64,000 nt of DNA from Haliscomenobacter hydrossis DSM 1100 (lineage in GTDB: Bacteria; Bacteroidota; Bacteroidia; Chitinophagales; Saprospiraceae). Position numbers and translations under genes: made by a program. The notes under the pieces are model-generated. The model worked only from the letters and a program-made list of their open reading frames with translations, ran no database searches and was not told the DNA's origin. Of the stretch, positions 33,733 through 42,436 are shown piece after piece; position 1 is the stretch's first letter; every line of letters begins with the position of its first letter. The DNA lies in assembly GCF_000212735.1 (NCBI RefSeq), contig NC_015510.1, positions 6,325,001-6,389,000 on the forward strand. Reading direction: 5' to 3'.

Positions 33733-33893
33733 GAGCTTGTTTAAGTTTTTGGAGCGAAGGCGAAAACGAGGCCATTTCTGACCAAATGAGGCACGAAAAG
33801 CGGAGTTTAGCAGCGCTAAATGAGCATTTTCGGAACGAAATTTGGTCAGAAATGGGCCATTTGCAGCCCGATCCAATAAACTTAAACAAGCTC
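33733..33893. repeat. R5 palindromic element, copy 2 (161 bp)
   Basis: Outer arms GAGCTTGTTTAAGTTT and its complement. Inner arms are ATTTCTGACCAAAT-like, and the central blocks GCACGAAAAGCGGAGT and GAGCATTTTCGGAACGAA are identical to copy 1 (10629-10788). The element stops exactly at the TAA stop codon of the aminotransferase gene (33894). Confidence 0.88.
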
Positions 33894-35072
33894 TTAGGCC
33901 AATACTTTTTTCAGACTTTCGGTAAAGAGTTTCAGTTCGTCGGGCAAACCTACACTCACCCGGCAGTACGTTTTGGCGTCGATCTCAAAAGAACGAACGG
34001 CCACTCCGGATTCCATCATTTTTTTCAAAAACTCCTTGCCATTCATCTCAATGGGGAAAAGAATGAAGCTGGTGTATGATGAAACGTAGTTGAAGCCCTG
34101 TTTTTTCAGTTCATCACACACGAATTGACGGCCTTCGGCGGTCAATTTCCGCGAGCGCTCCTGGAATTCTTTATCTTCCATACTCGCGATGGCCCCCATC
34201 ACCGAAGTGATGCACATGCCCATGTTGCCGCGTACCATGGAGTCAATTTTTTCCAAAGTTTTGGGCAGGGCTACGATGTAACCAATGCGCAATCCCGCCA
34301 TGCCATGGATCTTGCTGAAGGTACGCGCCACGATCACGTTTTTGCCTTTGGCCACCAAATCCACCATGCTGGATGCCATCGGATTTTCGAGGTAGTCAAT
34401 ATAGGCCTCGTCAACAAAGACTGGGGCTTTGTCTGCTGCCTTGATGCAAAAATTACGCAATTCCTTTGCATCCGTAAGCGATCCGGTTGGGTTGTTTGGG
34501 TTACAGACGTAAATGAGTTTAGTGTTGGCATCAATGGCTTTTTCCATGGCCATTACGTCGTGTGACCAATCCTTTTTGAGCGGTACATTTTTCCAAGTCG
34601 CCTTAAACGCCTTGGCCGTATTCACGAGGGACATGTATGCGGGGTCCGCCGATACAATGTTACCCCCTTCCAAGAAGTGGGTGATGGCTACTTTTTCCAA
34701 AAGGTCAGTTGAGCCGGGGCCCATCATGATGTAATCTTCCGAAACGCCTTCCCTTTCGGCAATCATCTTTTTCAGCTTCACGGCCTCACCATGCGCGTAG
34801 CGGTTGCCATTGATCGCCGATTCGATTACGGCCAGACGTGCCTTGGCAGAGGGCCCGAATGGATTCTCATTGGCATTGAGGCGGATAACACTCGGCGCCA
34901 ATACCGCAGGCAAGCGGTAATCAATTTCTTTGAGGCGACTTTGCTCCGACCAAAGCAGGGCCTGATCAGGAGCAATTGAGCTACGACCAAATGCCGCAGG
35001 AGTTACCGCTGCACCAGATGCAAGTACAAGGGAGGAACGCAGCCAACTGCGTCGACTTAAGTTGTTATTCAT
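33894..35072 (-). CDS. Tat-exported HisC-like PLP aminotransferase
   Basis: A 392-residue fold-type I aminotransferase related to histidinol-phosphate aminotransferase. The first 30 residues are a twin-arginine signal, NLSRRSWLRSSLVLASGAA, so the enzyme is probably folded with PLP and exported to the periplasm. Family motifs are VIRLNANENPFGPSAKA, YIMMGPGSTDLLEKV, LIYVCNPNNPTGSL (the Asn contacting PLP), VFVDEAYIDYLEN and RTFSKIHGMAGLRIGYIV with the PLP lysine. A cytosolic HisC would have no leader, so a role in histidine synthesis is unlikely. No his genes are near; the substrate is unknown. Confidence 0.85.
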   Translation of the reverse strand: MNNNLSRRSWLRSSLVLASGAAVTPAAFGRSSIAPDQALLWSEQSRLKEIDYRLPAVLAPSVIRLNANENPFGPSAKARLAVIESAINGNRYAHGEAVKLKKMIAEREGVSEDYIMMGPGSTDLLEKVAITHFLEGGNIVSADPAYMSLVNTAKAFKATWKNVPLKKDWSHDVMAMEKAIDANTKLIYVCNPNNPTGSLTDAKELRNFCIKAADKAPVFVDEAYIDYLENPMASSMVDLVAKGKNVIVARTFSKIHGMAGLRIGYIVALPKTLEKIDSMVRGNMGMCITSVMGAIASMEDKEFQERSRKLTAEGRQFVCDELKKQGFNYVSSYTSFILFPIEMNGKEFLKKMMESGVAVRSFEIDAKTYCRVSVGLPDELKLFTESLKKVLA

Positions 35073-35308
35073 GGCTAAAGTGTGTTTTGAGCAATAAAAG
35101 TTCAGTCCGAATTTGGTCGGAAATAGAAAAAAATCACGGAGAGATGTGAAAAGGACTTTGCTGATAGATGTACAAAATTGCTGAAAAAAAACGACAAAAG
35201 AAAATGAAAATGAGCCAGCTTTAAAAAAAGATGATATTGTTTAAAATGGCCTTTCTATTGAAAAAATATTTCGATAATCCAGAATAATTGGAATATTGTA
35301 TGGTTTGG

Positions 35309-38300
35309 CTATTGCTTGATTTTTCGCAAATAAACGAGGACTGCCCAGATGATTGCAATAATTAAGGTTAAAAAGATGCCAATGCCCCAAACCAGTTTGT
35401 GGGGGGAGCACAATGCCTGGGTGGCGCCTACCCCAATCAGGCCCGACCAGTAATAAGGATGCACCTCGTCGTGCGGACGATTGCGCAGCAAATCCAGTTT
35501 GGCTTGTTGGAGCGCAAGGTGTTTTTTTTGACCCTTTTTGAGATTTTGGAAAAAATCGACTACGATATCGGCGGTGCGGGCATCGTCTACACTCCACAAA
35601 GTAGTGACTACACTTTTGGCACCGGCGTGGATGAATCCGTGGGCCAAACTGATGATGCCTTCCCCCTGGTGGTAATCGCCAATCCCCGTTTCACAAGCAC
35701 TCAGGACCACCAATTCGGTGGGCAGCCGCAGGGCATACAAATCGCGGGTATACAAGTAATCGTTGCTGAGGGTATCTTTTTGCTCTGCAAAAGCCAGGGC
35801 CGAATAATTGTCTACATCCCGAAAATATTTTCCGTGGGTGGCCAGGTGTAAAATCGAATAATGGGGTGCCAACTGTAAAAAAGCCCCCAAATTGGCGGCA
35901 TGGCCAGTAAGTACTTTTGCTCCCCATAACTTGCCCAGTTTAGCGGCCTCAATGCTATTGTTGTACAGGGTTCCCAAGCCCAGGGAATGCTGTCTAAAAT
36001 CCGGAGCCATCGACAATAAGCTGGGCTTCAAGAGCCGGGTATGGCTCTTGCGGGACAACTCCCAGTACAAACTCCCCGAATAGCTGTATTGGATAGCGTA
36101 TTGGCGCAAGAGGTAAGCATGGCTTTTAAAATGCCCTATTTTTTTGGGCATTTTGCTGAGCAAAGCTTCAAACGGTAAAAAACTAAGCGGACCATCGGGG
36201 ATGATGATCAATTCTTCTATTCCTTTTAAAGCCGATTGCAGGGGCGCAAAGACTTCCTGGTGTAAGGCATGAGAGAGTTTCGTCCAGGCCAGCAAATTGC
36301 TGTCCAGTGCGGGCCCATTCAAGGCCGGATAAGCACGTAAAAGCAGGCGAAAATCAATGGCTTGTTGCAGGATGGAAGTGGATTTTGGCAAAGCAAATCC
36401 AGTGAATTGTTCCTTGCTGAGCACAAATACCAATAAACTGCTTCCCGTCTCAAAATATTCCACCATGGCTTGTTTGTGATGCAAGCGTTTTTTGCGCAGC
36501 AATTGAGCAGAATATACACTATCCGCTACCGGATTGATGCCCTTTTTTTTCTGCCAACGCAGCATTGCACGCTGTAAACTGTCCAGTCGGCGCATCAAGC
36601 CCAGCATTTTTCGCTCCAATTGGGGCGTTTTGGTGGGGCTGGTTATTTTTTCACTTTCCAACTCGGCCAGGCGGCTGAGCAAGCTCGCTTCCAGGTCTTC
36701 CATATCGGCTGGCACGGCAGATTGTGCCTTGGCCTGTCCCAATTGTACGGCTTCTAGCAGTTGGACGGCTTTGCTTCTTTCACTGAGGGCAAAGGCTTTC
36801 TCCAGATAAGTTTGTTCGCCACTTTGTTGCCAAATCCGGAAATTGATTTCCGTCGCTTCGCTGTACAGTGTGTATTGTTGTTGTAGCCAATATTGCCGGG
36901 CCGCTGAAGTGCTCATTTGGCGGCGCAAGAAGCCCATTAAGCGCAGGGCTTCAAGGTTGGAGTCAGCGGCTTTTTTTTGCCAGCGCAGGGTATTGCTTTG
37001 GTTGGTCGCACTGATGGCTTCGGCTTTCCAGGTACGGGCCTGCTGGGCCAGGATTTCCATAACTTCAAAGGTGATTTCGTTGCCCCACAAGGTTTGGCCC
37101 GGGCGGTAAGCCAGGGCATGTAGTGCTTTTTGCAAGAGGGCGCTGCTTTCGGTAATTTTATTTTGTTGCAGCAATATTTCGGCACGGGTGCGCAAAACCT
37201 GCGCATAGCCCAAGCCTTTGGTTTGACCGATTTGTTGCAAGGCTTGCAAGGCCTGCTGACTTTGTGTACTGGCTTGTGCTAAAAAACCCTGGCGGACATA
37301 ACAAATCGCTAGATTGTTGTGCATCTGGGCCAGATCGGGATGCCCTTCCGGAAAATACTGGTGAAAAATTTTAGCGGCAATCGAAAAATTCAGAATGGAC
37401 AGGGGGTACTCTTTTTTTTGCAAATAACAAACCGCGATATTGCTGTAGATGGTCGCCGCATAAACCTGATCCCCATACAACGTTTCAATTGGCCCCAAGG
37501 CGACCAGGTGATAGCTCAATGCCTCGTCGTAGTTGCCACTTCTTTGATAAGCCAAGCCGATTTTGTGCCAGGCGGAAGCACTGCCAGGTTCATTGGGGCC
37601 ACCATATAAATAGACCGCCTGTTGCAGGTAGGGAATTGCCGCCGGGAAGTCTCCTTTTTCGAGGAGCACTTCGCCAATGTTTTCCAAAGTAGGGGCAAGG
37701 GTAGGATGATTGGGGCCCAGTACTTTTTGGCGGATGTTCAACACCCGTTGAAAGAGTGATTGGGCCTGATCCCATTGCCCAACTTCAAAAAGGGCTTTGC
37801 CCAGGTTGTTGAGTGAAGGGGCAATTTTGGGATGATTCGTGCCAAAGATTTTTTCCCGAATGTGCAGGGCAGCACGGTGTTCGCGGGCTGCTTCGGCAAA
37901 ATCACCGATAAAATAGGCACAATTGCCCAGGTTATTGTGGCTCACCGCGATATCAGAATGATTGGCTGGTAAAATGGATTGCCGGATCTGCAGTGCTTTC
38001 TGGTGCATTTGTTGCGCCGCTGCATAATCCCCTTGTTTGACCAAACAATTGCCGATGTTGTTGTAGGAATCTGCGGTTTTTTCGTGTTTTTGGCCAAACA
38101 ATTGGCTGCGCATGTTGAGCGCATTTTGGTGCCATTGGATGGCTTGGGCTACATTTCCCTGGTTCAATTCGTATTCTCCCAGTCCATTCCAGGCCTGGGC
38201 GATGAGCGGATGACCTTTGGATTGATGAGCTTTGAGGAGTTTTATGGCACGGTGATAATTGGTATTTGCCGTAGGATAATCGGCTAGTTCCAGGGCGATG

Positions 38301-38506
38301 TCGCCGAGTAAAACCAGCGCCTGCGCGTTGATTTCCTGGTTGTTTTGACTTTGTAAAACCCGTTTGGCCAATGTTGCAGCTTCCTGGTAGCGCAGCGAGT
38401 CAAAAAGGGTGCTGGCTTTTTGCAAAGTGGCTTGCGCCTGGTTTTGGCACCACATAAAACCGGCCCAAAACACAAAACTCCCCACCAAGATGCAATGCTT
38501 GCTCAT
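35309..38506 (-). CDS. TPR-CHAT domain protein, caspase-like protease fold
   Basis: A 1065-residue protein. An N-terminal signal-like segment (CILVGSFVFWAGFMW) is followed by about nine TPR units of 42 residues (residues about 60-430, for example HSDIAVSHNNLGNCAYFIGD), of the kinesin-light-chain type. A helical linker comes next, then a CHAT domain (about 740-1035). The catalytic dyad is visible: His in SILHLATHGKYF (about residue 890) and Cys in VVLSACETGIG (about 935), followed by GEGIISLAHGFIHAGAKSVVTTLWSVDD. A membrane helix (LTLIIAIIWAVLVYL) closes the chain. It is divergent from a sigma factor gene. It may be a regulated protease in stress or defence; the target is unknown. Confidence 0.88.
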   Translation of the reverse strand: MSKHCILVGSFVFWAGFMWCQNQAQATLQKASTLFDSLRYQEAATLAKRVLQSQNNQEINAQALVLLGDIALELADYPTANTNYHRAIKLLKAHQSKGHPLIAQAWNGLGEYELNQGNVAQAIQWHQNALNMRSQLFGQKHEKTADSYNNIGNCLVKQGDYAAAQQMHQKALQIRQSILPANHSDIAVSHNNLGNCAYFIGDFAEAAREHRAALHIREKIFGTNHPKIAPSLNNLGKALFEVGQWDQAQSLFQRVLNIRQKVLGPNHPTLAPTLENIGEVLLEKGDFPAAIPYLQQAVYLYGGPNEPGSASAWHKIGLAYQRSGNYDEALSYHLVALGPIETLYGDQVYAATIYSNIAVCYLQKKEYPLSILNFSIAAKIFHQYFPEGHPDLAQMHNNLAICYVRQGFLAQASTQSQQALQALQQIGQTKGLGYAQVLRTRAEILLQQNKITESSALLQKALHALAYRPGQTLWGNEITFEVMEILAQQARTWKAEAISATNQSNTLRWQKKAADSNLEALRLMGFLRRQMSTSAARQYWLQQQYTLYSEATEINFRIWQQSGEQTYLEKAFALSERSKAVQLLEAVQLGQAKAQSAVPADMEDLEASLLSRLAELESEKITSPTKTPQLERKMLGLMRRLDSLQRAMLRWQKKKGINPVADSVYSAQLLRKKRLHHKQAMVEYFETGSSLLVFVLSKEQFTGFALPKSTSILQQAIDFRLLLRAYPALNGPALDSNLLAWTKLSHALHQEVFAPLQSALKGIEELIIIPDGPLSFLPFEALLSKMPKKIGHFKSHAYLLRQYAIQYSYSGSLYWELSRKSHTRLLKPSLLSMAPDFRQHSLGLGTLYNNSIEAAKLGKLWGAKVLTGHAANLGAFLQLAPHYSILHLATHGKYFRDVDNYSALAFAEQKDTLSNDYLYTRDLYALRLPTELVVLSACETGIGDYHQGEGIISLAHGFIHAGAKSVVTTLWSVDDARTADIVVDFFQNLKKGQKKHLALQQAKLDLLRNRPHDEVHPYYWSGLIGVGATQALCSPHKLVWGIGIFLTLIIAIIWAVLVYLRKIKQ

Positions 38507-38633
38507 TTCTCAACGTTTCAGAACGTGTTTTAACATTTGAACACGTCATGCATGGGCAAATTAGTTATTTTCGCAAAATGGTAAAATATTTCGAAAAACC
38601 TGGCACATTATTCTGCTTAAAAACACCTTACTC

Positions 38634-39236
38634 ATGAACGCCATCACCTACACGAACGAGTCATTTGTAGCGGCGATCAAAAAAGGCGGCACGGTTCGAC
38701 AAACCGCAATCCGCTGGTTGTACGACGACAAGGAATTACAGCAACGCGTCGTTTCATTCGTGAAGAACAACCGGGGCAACCAGGAAGATGGTACCGATAT
38801 GTTTCACGAAGGAATCATTGTGTTGGATCGCAATACCCGGGAAGATAAATTCCGGGGTGAAGCACCCATCAAAGGCTACCTGTATTCGATTTGTCGTTTT
38901 TTGTGGATGAACCAAATGCGCAAACAAGAACGCGTTACTTTGGTAGATCCCATCAAACCAGCACAGGAGGAACCGGATTTTGAAACACCAGAAGTTACTT
39001 TTCGCACGGAAGAGCGGAAAAATCTCCTGGGCCACCTGCTTGATCAACTCGGTGAACAATGCCGCAAAGTGTTGGAAATGTGGAAGCTTTCGTACTCAAT
39101 GGCTGAAATAGCGGATACCCTGCAACTCAGCAACGAGGCCAACGCCCGAAAAATTAAGTACCGCTGCCACCTGGCGTTGATGGAATATCTGGAAAAAAAT
39201 CCAGGCATGGTCAAACAACTTAAAGATGTGCTATGA
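38634..39236 (+). CDS. ECF-type RNA polymerase sigma factor
   Basis: A 200-residue sigma-70 family protein. Region 2 includes DMFHEGIIVLDRNTRE and KFRGEAPIKGYLYSICRFLWMNQMRK (core binding and -10 recognition). A variable acidic linker follows, then region 4 with a helix-turn-helix, YSMAEIADTLQLSNEANARKIKYRCHLALMEYL. The stop overlaps the next gene by four bases (ATGA), so the sigma factor and the membrane protein are translationally coupled, the common sigma/anti-sigma layout. It is divergent from the TPR-CHAT gene with 127 bases between starts, which makes that gene a likely target. Confidence 0.88.
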   Translation: MNAITYTNESFVAAIKKGGTVRQTAIRWLYDDKELQQRVVSFVKNNRGNQEDGTDMFHEGIIVLDRNTREDKFRGEAPIKGYLYSICRFLWMNQMRKQERVTLVDPIKPAQEEPDFETPEVTFRTEERKNLLGHLLDQLGEQCRKVLEMWKLSYSMAEIADTLQLSNEANARKIKYRCHLALMEYLEKNPGMVKQLKDVL

Positions 39237-39985
39237 AAATTGAAAATTACTACGACCGCATCGACCAGTACCACACTGGGGAACTTTCGGACAACGATAG
39301 TAAAAACTTCGAACGTGAATTAAACAGCAATGAAGAATTGCGCAATGCCGAAGAATTGTACCGTTTGAGCCTCAATGTGCTCGATTACGGCGTAGAAGAG
39401 AACCTGCGGAAAGATTTGAAAAATTGGGCTGCGGAAGGCAAAGATACTTCCAAAGGTGGACGCATCATCTCCCTGCGCAGCATGATCTTTGTTTTGAGTG
39501 CAGCGGCATCCGTGTTGTTGTTGATTTTCTTTGTGGCCCCTTATTTCATGCCTCAGCCTAGTTCAGCAGAGTTGTTTGCCAGCTATTACCAGACCCCCGA
39601 AGCATCGAACCTGCGTGGTGGCTCCGTGCCCCAAAATGCCATCAATGCGGCTAAAAAAGCCCTGGCCGAAGAAAGTTATGCCGATGCCGTGGAGGATTTG
39701 GCCAAAATACCCAGTGGTGATCCTTTGTACATTGAGGCTCAGTTTTACCTCGGGCATGCCATGATTGGTTTAAACAACCTCCCCGCGGCAAAAAATGCTT
39801 TTGAATTGGTAGCGGCATCTACGGAAATAAAGTTTCAGGAGAAAGGGGAGTGGAACTACCTTTTGGTCTGTTTAAAAGCGGATCAGTGGAACGACATCTG
39901 TGAAGCCAAATTAACCACCATCGCTCAGGATGCTGATCATTCTTTTTCGGCTCAGGCGAAAGAATTGCTGAAGAAGATGAAGTAA
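39233..39985 (+). CDS. Membrane protein with TPR tail, probable anti-sigma factor
   Basis: A 250-residue single-pass membrane protein. The cytoplasmic N-terminal 80 residues (YYDRIDQYHTGELSDNDSKN, FERELNSNEELRNAEELYR) look like the helical sigma-binding region of Bacteroidota anti-sigma factors but lack the zinc-binding His/Cys motif. A membrane helix covers about residues 82-105 (MIFVLSAAASVLLLIFFVAPYF). The outer C-terminal part contains TPR-like pairs (AINAAKKALAEESYADAVED, YLGHAMIGLNNLPAAKNAFE). It overlaps the sigma gene by four bases. The anti-sigma role is inferred from context. Confidence 0.65.
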   Translation: MKIENYYDRIDQYHTGELSDNDSKNFERELNSNEELRNAEELYRLSLNVLDYGVEENLRKDLKNWAAEGKDTSKGGRIISLRSMIFVLSAAASVLLLIFFVAPYFMPQPSSAELFASYYQTPEASNLRGGSVPQNAINAAKKALAEESYADAVEDLAKIPSGDPLYIEAQFYLGHAMIGLNNLPAAKNAFELVAASTEIKFQEKGEWNYLLVCLKADQWNDICEAKLTTIAQDADHSFSAQAKELLKKMK

Positions 39986-40033
39986 AATCTACACTGATTT
40001 ATAGCAAAATTTTGTTGCCAAAGCGACATTTTT

Positions 40034-40131
40034 TTAACACAAAGGACACCAAGAAAAGCACAAGGGACACAAGTGAGACATTGTTATGTCATCCTTGTGT
40101 CCCTTGTGCTTTTCTTGGTGTCCTTTGTGTT
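40034..40131. repeat. R4 CACAAAGG palindrome, copy 3
   Basis: TAACACAAAGGACACCAAGA pairs with the TTGGTGTCCTTTGTGTTA end. The left flank also shares AAAGCGACA-TTTTT with copy 1. The right edge supplies the TAA stop codon of the Uma2-family gene (40130-40132). Confidence 0.88.
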
Positions 40132-40741
40132 ATTTTTCAGTTACATCTTCTTCAATGGATTCCTCTGTTCCAAAAATATGCCCCAGATCCAGTTCAAATC
40201 CTGTCAAAACCGTAGAGCTGATTTTCCCACTGATTTCCTGGAGGTCGTGCAGTACATATTTATCCTCCTGCATGATGTAAATTTCGATGCCCTTGTTGAG
40301 CGGATCCACCAGCCAGTATTCCCGGATGGCAAAGCGCTCGCAGAGGTCTTTTTTGATGACGCGGTCTTTTTTGATGGTTCCAGGAGAAATGATTTCAATC
40401 ACCATATCGGGTGCGCCATGAATGTAGTCCCCATCTTCGATCAAAAAACTGCGTTCTTTGCTGACGAAGGCTAAATCTGGTTGGAAAGCATTGTGCTCGT
40501 CGAGATTGAGGTCAACTGGGGCAGAGAAAACCTCGCCTAATTTTTTTTCCTCAATGTAGGCGTCCAGTTCGGTAAGCAATTCCCTACACACCGCTTGATG
40601 AATGAGACTAGGAGTAGATCTCTTCAAAATTTCCCCATCAAAAAGCTCGTAGATAAGCAGGTCATCGTCGGCGAGTTCTAATTCGCGGAACGTTTCCCAG
40701 TTTACCTTCTCAATTTTAGGATCAGCAAGGATTGTTGCCAT
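40130..40741 (-). CDS. Uma2 family (PD-(D/E)xK-like) protein
   Basis: A 203-residue cytoplasmic protein of the Uma2 (DUF820) family, a restriction-endonuclease-like fold common in filamentous and gliding bacteria; its biological role is unknown. ATG 40741 (MATILADPKIEKVNWETF) was chosen over 40858. Visible motifs are the E of YELFDGEILKR, HNAFQPDLAFVSKER with the active-site Asp, APDMVIEIISPGT (the ExI part), then KKDRVIKKDLCERFAIREYWLVDP with the Lys. The stop codon coincides with the edge of a palindromic repeat, so its C-terminus may have been set by the repeat. It is divergent from the DUF2201/VWA gene. Confidence 0.85.
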   Translation of the reverse strand: MATILADPKIEKVNWETFRELELADDDLLIYELFDGEILKRSTPSLIHQAVCRELLTELDAYIEEKKLGEVFSAPVDLNLDEHNAFQPDLAFVSKERSFLIEDGDYIHGAPDMVIEIISPGTIKKDRVIKKDLCERFAIREYWLVDPLNKGIEIYIMQEDKYVLHDLQEISGKISSTVLTGFELDLGHIFGTEESIEEDVTEK

Positions 40742-40802
40742 GACTTTATAATTTCGGTGATCCAATTTAGTGTTTTTTTCAAAAAAATGGGTGCCGTAGT
40801 TT

Positions 40803-40810
40803 ACATTTGT
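40803..40810 (+). promoter_or_regulatory. -7 box of the DUF2201/VWA gene
   Basis: TACATTTG ends four bases before the ATG at 40815, suggesting a nearly leaderless transcript. No clear -33 TTG is seen. Confidence 0.4.
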
Positions 40811-40814
40811 TGCC

Positions 40815-42068
40815 ATGCAATCACCGCACCTTTTAGACCAGGTTTCCCAAACTACCATTCAGCTCATCCTGCATGAGCCCTTCTACGGGCATTTTCTAAC
40901 TGGACTGGTCAAGGAGCAGAATTCGGAGATTGCGACGATCTCACTAGGCGTCAATGTCAACAAAACGGTCAAATTGGCCATCAACCCAGATTTTTGGGAA
41001 AATACATTGCATGAACCTGCCCAAAGGCATGGAGCGCTCAAGCATGAAGTACTGCACCTCGTTTTTCGCCACCCTTGGCAGGGTAAACAGTTTGCCAATC
41101 GCCTGCTGTTCCACCTTGCTGCGGATTTGGTGGTCAATCAATACCTTGCACCAGCACAATTGTCGAGTGACGCCATCACCCTGGAGCGGTTTCCAGAACT
41201 GGAACTTCCGCCGTTTCGATCCATCGATACCTATTACGATACACTAAATGATGCCTTGAACAAAACCTTGCGCCAGGGCTTGATCATCAGCCCAGCTTTG
41301 TCTCAAGTGATGCAGGCGGGGAGTGGGGCATTAGCGGGGCATGAATTGTGGCACAAAGACGCCGACTGGCTCAGCGCGGCTGAAAAAAAACTACTCGATA
41401 GCCACCTCGACGACCTGCTGCGCACGACGGTGCAAAGGGTTGGAAGCAAAGGAATGGCTTCCTTGCCGCGGATGTTACAAACCCAGCTACAACTCCAATC
41501 AACGTCAGCTGAGCCGAGCCTGGACTGGCGCCGTTACCTGCGTTTGTTTTTTGGAGCAGGCCAGCGCACTTACCTGAAAAACACCATCCGCAAACCTTCC
41601 CGCCGCTATGGGGTCAACCCCGGCTTGCGGATCCGCAACAAACACAAGTTATTGGTGATCCTGGATACCTCGGATAGTATTGGTGACAATGAGGTGCAGG
41701 CTTTTTTCAACGAAATCCAGCACATCTGGCAGCAAGGCGCAGAAATAATGGTGCTGGAGTGTGATACCCAAATCAACAATACGTACATTTATCGGGGGAA
41801 TGCCCCTCTGGAAGTAAGCGGTCGGGGAGGCACCAACTTTGATGCCGCGCTGGAATACGCCAACCAAAAATCTGCCGCCGATGCGGTGGTGTATTTTACG
41901 GATGGATTGGGGCCGAGGCCAACTGTACTGTGTCGTAAACCGCTGCTCTGGATGATCAGTGAGCGGGGTGTGGCAGAAAATACGACAGAATGGATGTCAT
42001 TGCCTGGGAGAAAAGTAAAAATAAAAGTTGAGTCATCCCAAATTTTCGAAAAGCCAAATTCGGGGTAA
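40815..42068 (+). CDS. DUF2201 metallopeptidase-like / VWA-like domain protein
   Basis: A 417-residue cytoplasmic protein. The N-terminal putative metallopeptidase domain has HEVLHLVFRHP (about residues 76-86), a HExxH-type motif, with GKQFANRLLFHLAADLVVNQYL after it. The C-terminal VWA-like DUF2201 domain starts near residue 278 (LLVILDTSDSIGDNEVQAF) with an incomplete MIDAS (DTSDS). It continues with VSGRGGTNFDAALEYAN and DAVVYFTDGLGPRP. Partnership with a MoxR-type ATPase, encoded next on the same strand, is the usual arrangement for this family. A 368-base gap with nested palindromes separates them. The target of the pair is unknown. Confidence 0.85.
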   Translation: MQSPHLLDQVSQTTIQLILHEPFYGHFLTGLVKEQNSEIATISLGVNVNKTVKLAINPDFWENTLHEPAQRHGALKHEVLHLVFRHPWQGKQFANRLLFHLAADLVVNQYLAPAQLSSDAITLERFPELELPPFRSIDTYYDTLNDALNKTLRQGLIISPALSQVMQAGSGALAGHELWHKDADWLSAAEKKLLDSHLDDLLRTTVQRVGSKGMASLPRMLQTQLQLQSTSAEPSLDWRRYLRLFFGAGQRTYLKNTIRKPSRRYGVNPGLRIRNKHKLLVILDTSDSIGDNEVQAFFNEIQHIWQQGAEIMVLECDTQINNTYIYRGNAPLEVSGRGGTNFDAALEYANQKSAADAVVYFTDGLGPRPTVLCRKPLLWMISERGVAENTTEWMSLPGRKVKIKVESSQIFEKPNSG

Positions 42069-42089
42069 AAACTAATCGAGGAGCAATTG

Positions 42090-42374
42090 AATTTTGAATA
42101 GCTCCGGACGATCGCAGGGCCGATCAGCTCTGATTTTATAAACCCAAGTGATGAATTTTGGCTACGCCAAAATGTTTTTTTCACCACGACGGCACGACGA
42201 CACGACGTTTTGCTCCGCACCACACGACGCAAGCGTCGTGTTTTTTGAAGCGCGAAGCGCGAAAAACGTCGTGTCGTCGTGCCGTCGTGGTGAAAAAAAT
42301 AAGCAGCTTAGCTGCGCAAAAGCGTTAAGCTTAGAACTGATCGACCCTGCGGACGACCGGGGCTATTCAAAATT
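42090..42374. repeat. Nested inverted repeats between the VWA and ATPase genes
   Basis: The outer pair is 42090-42132 against 42333-42374 (AATTTTGAATAGCTCCGGAC...). The inner pair is 42175-42211 against 42262-42299 (TTTCACCACGACGGCACGAC...). A third small palindrome ACACGACGC-AAGCGTCGTGT and a GCGCGAAGCGCG element lie in the centre. This explains the whole 42069-42436 gap; the ORF across it is an artefact. Confidence 0.88.
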
Positions 42375-42436
42375 TAATGCTTTCGCGGTTCGCCCTTTTA
42401 TAAAATCGGGCTGACGAATGTTTCAATCAATCGAAC

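Noticed and set aside
42148-42414. 88-codon plus-strand frame
   Set aside because: Created by the nested palindromes; composition and symmetry show it is not a gene.
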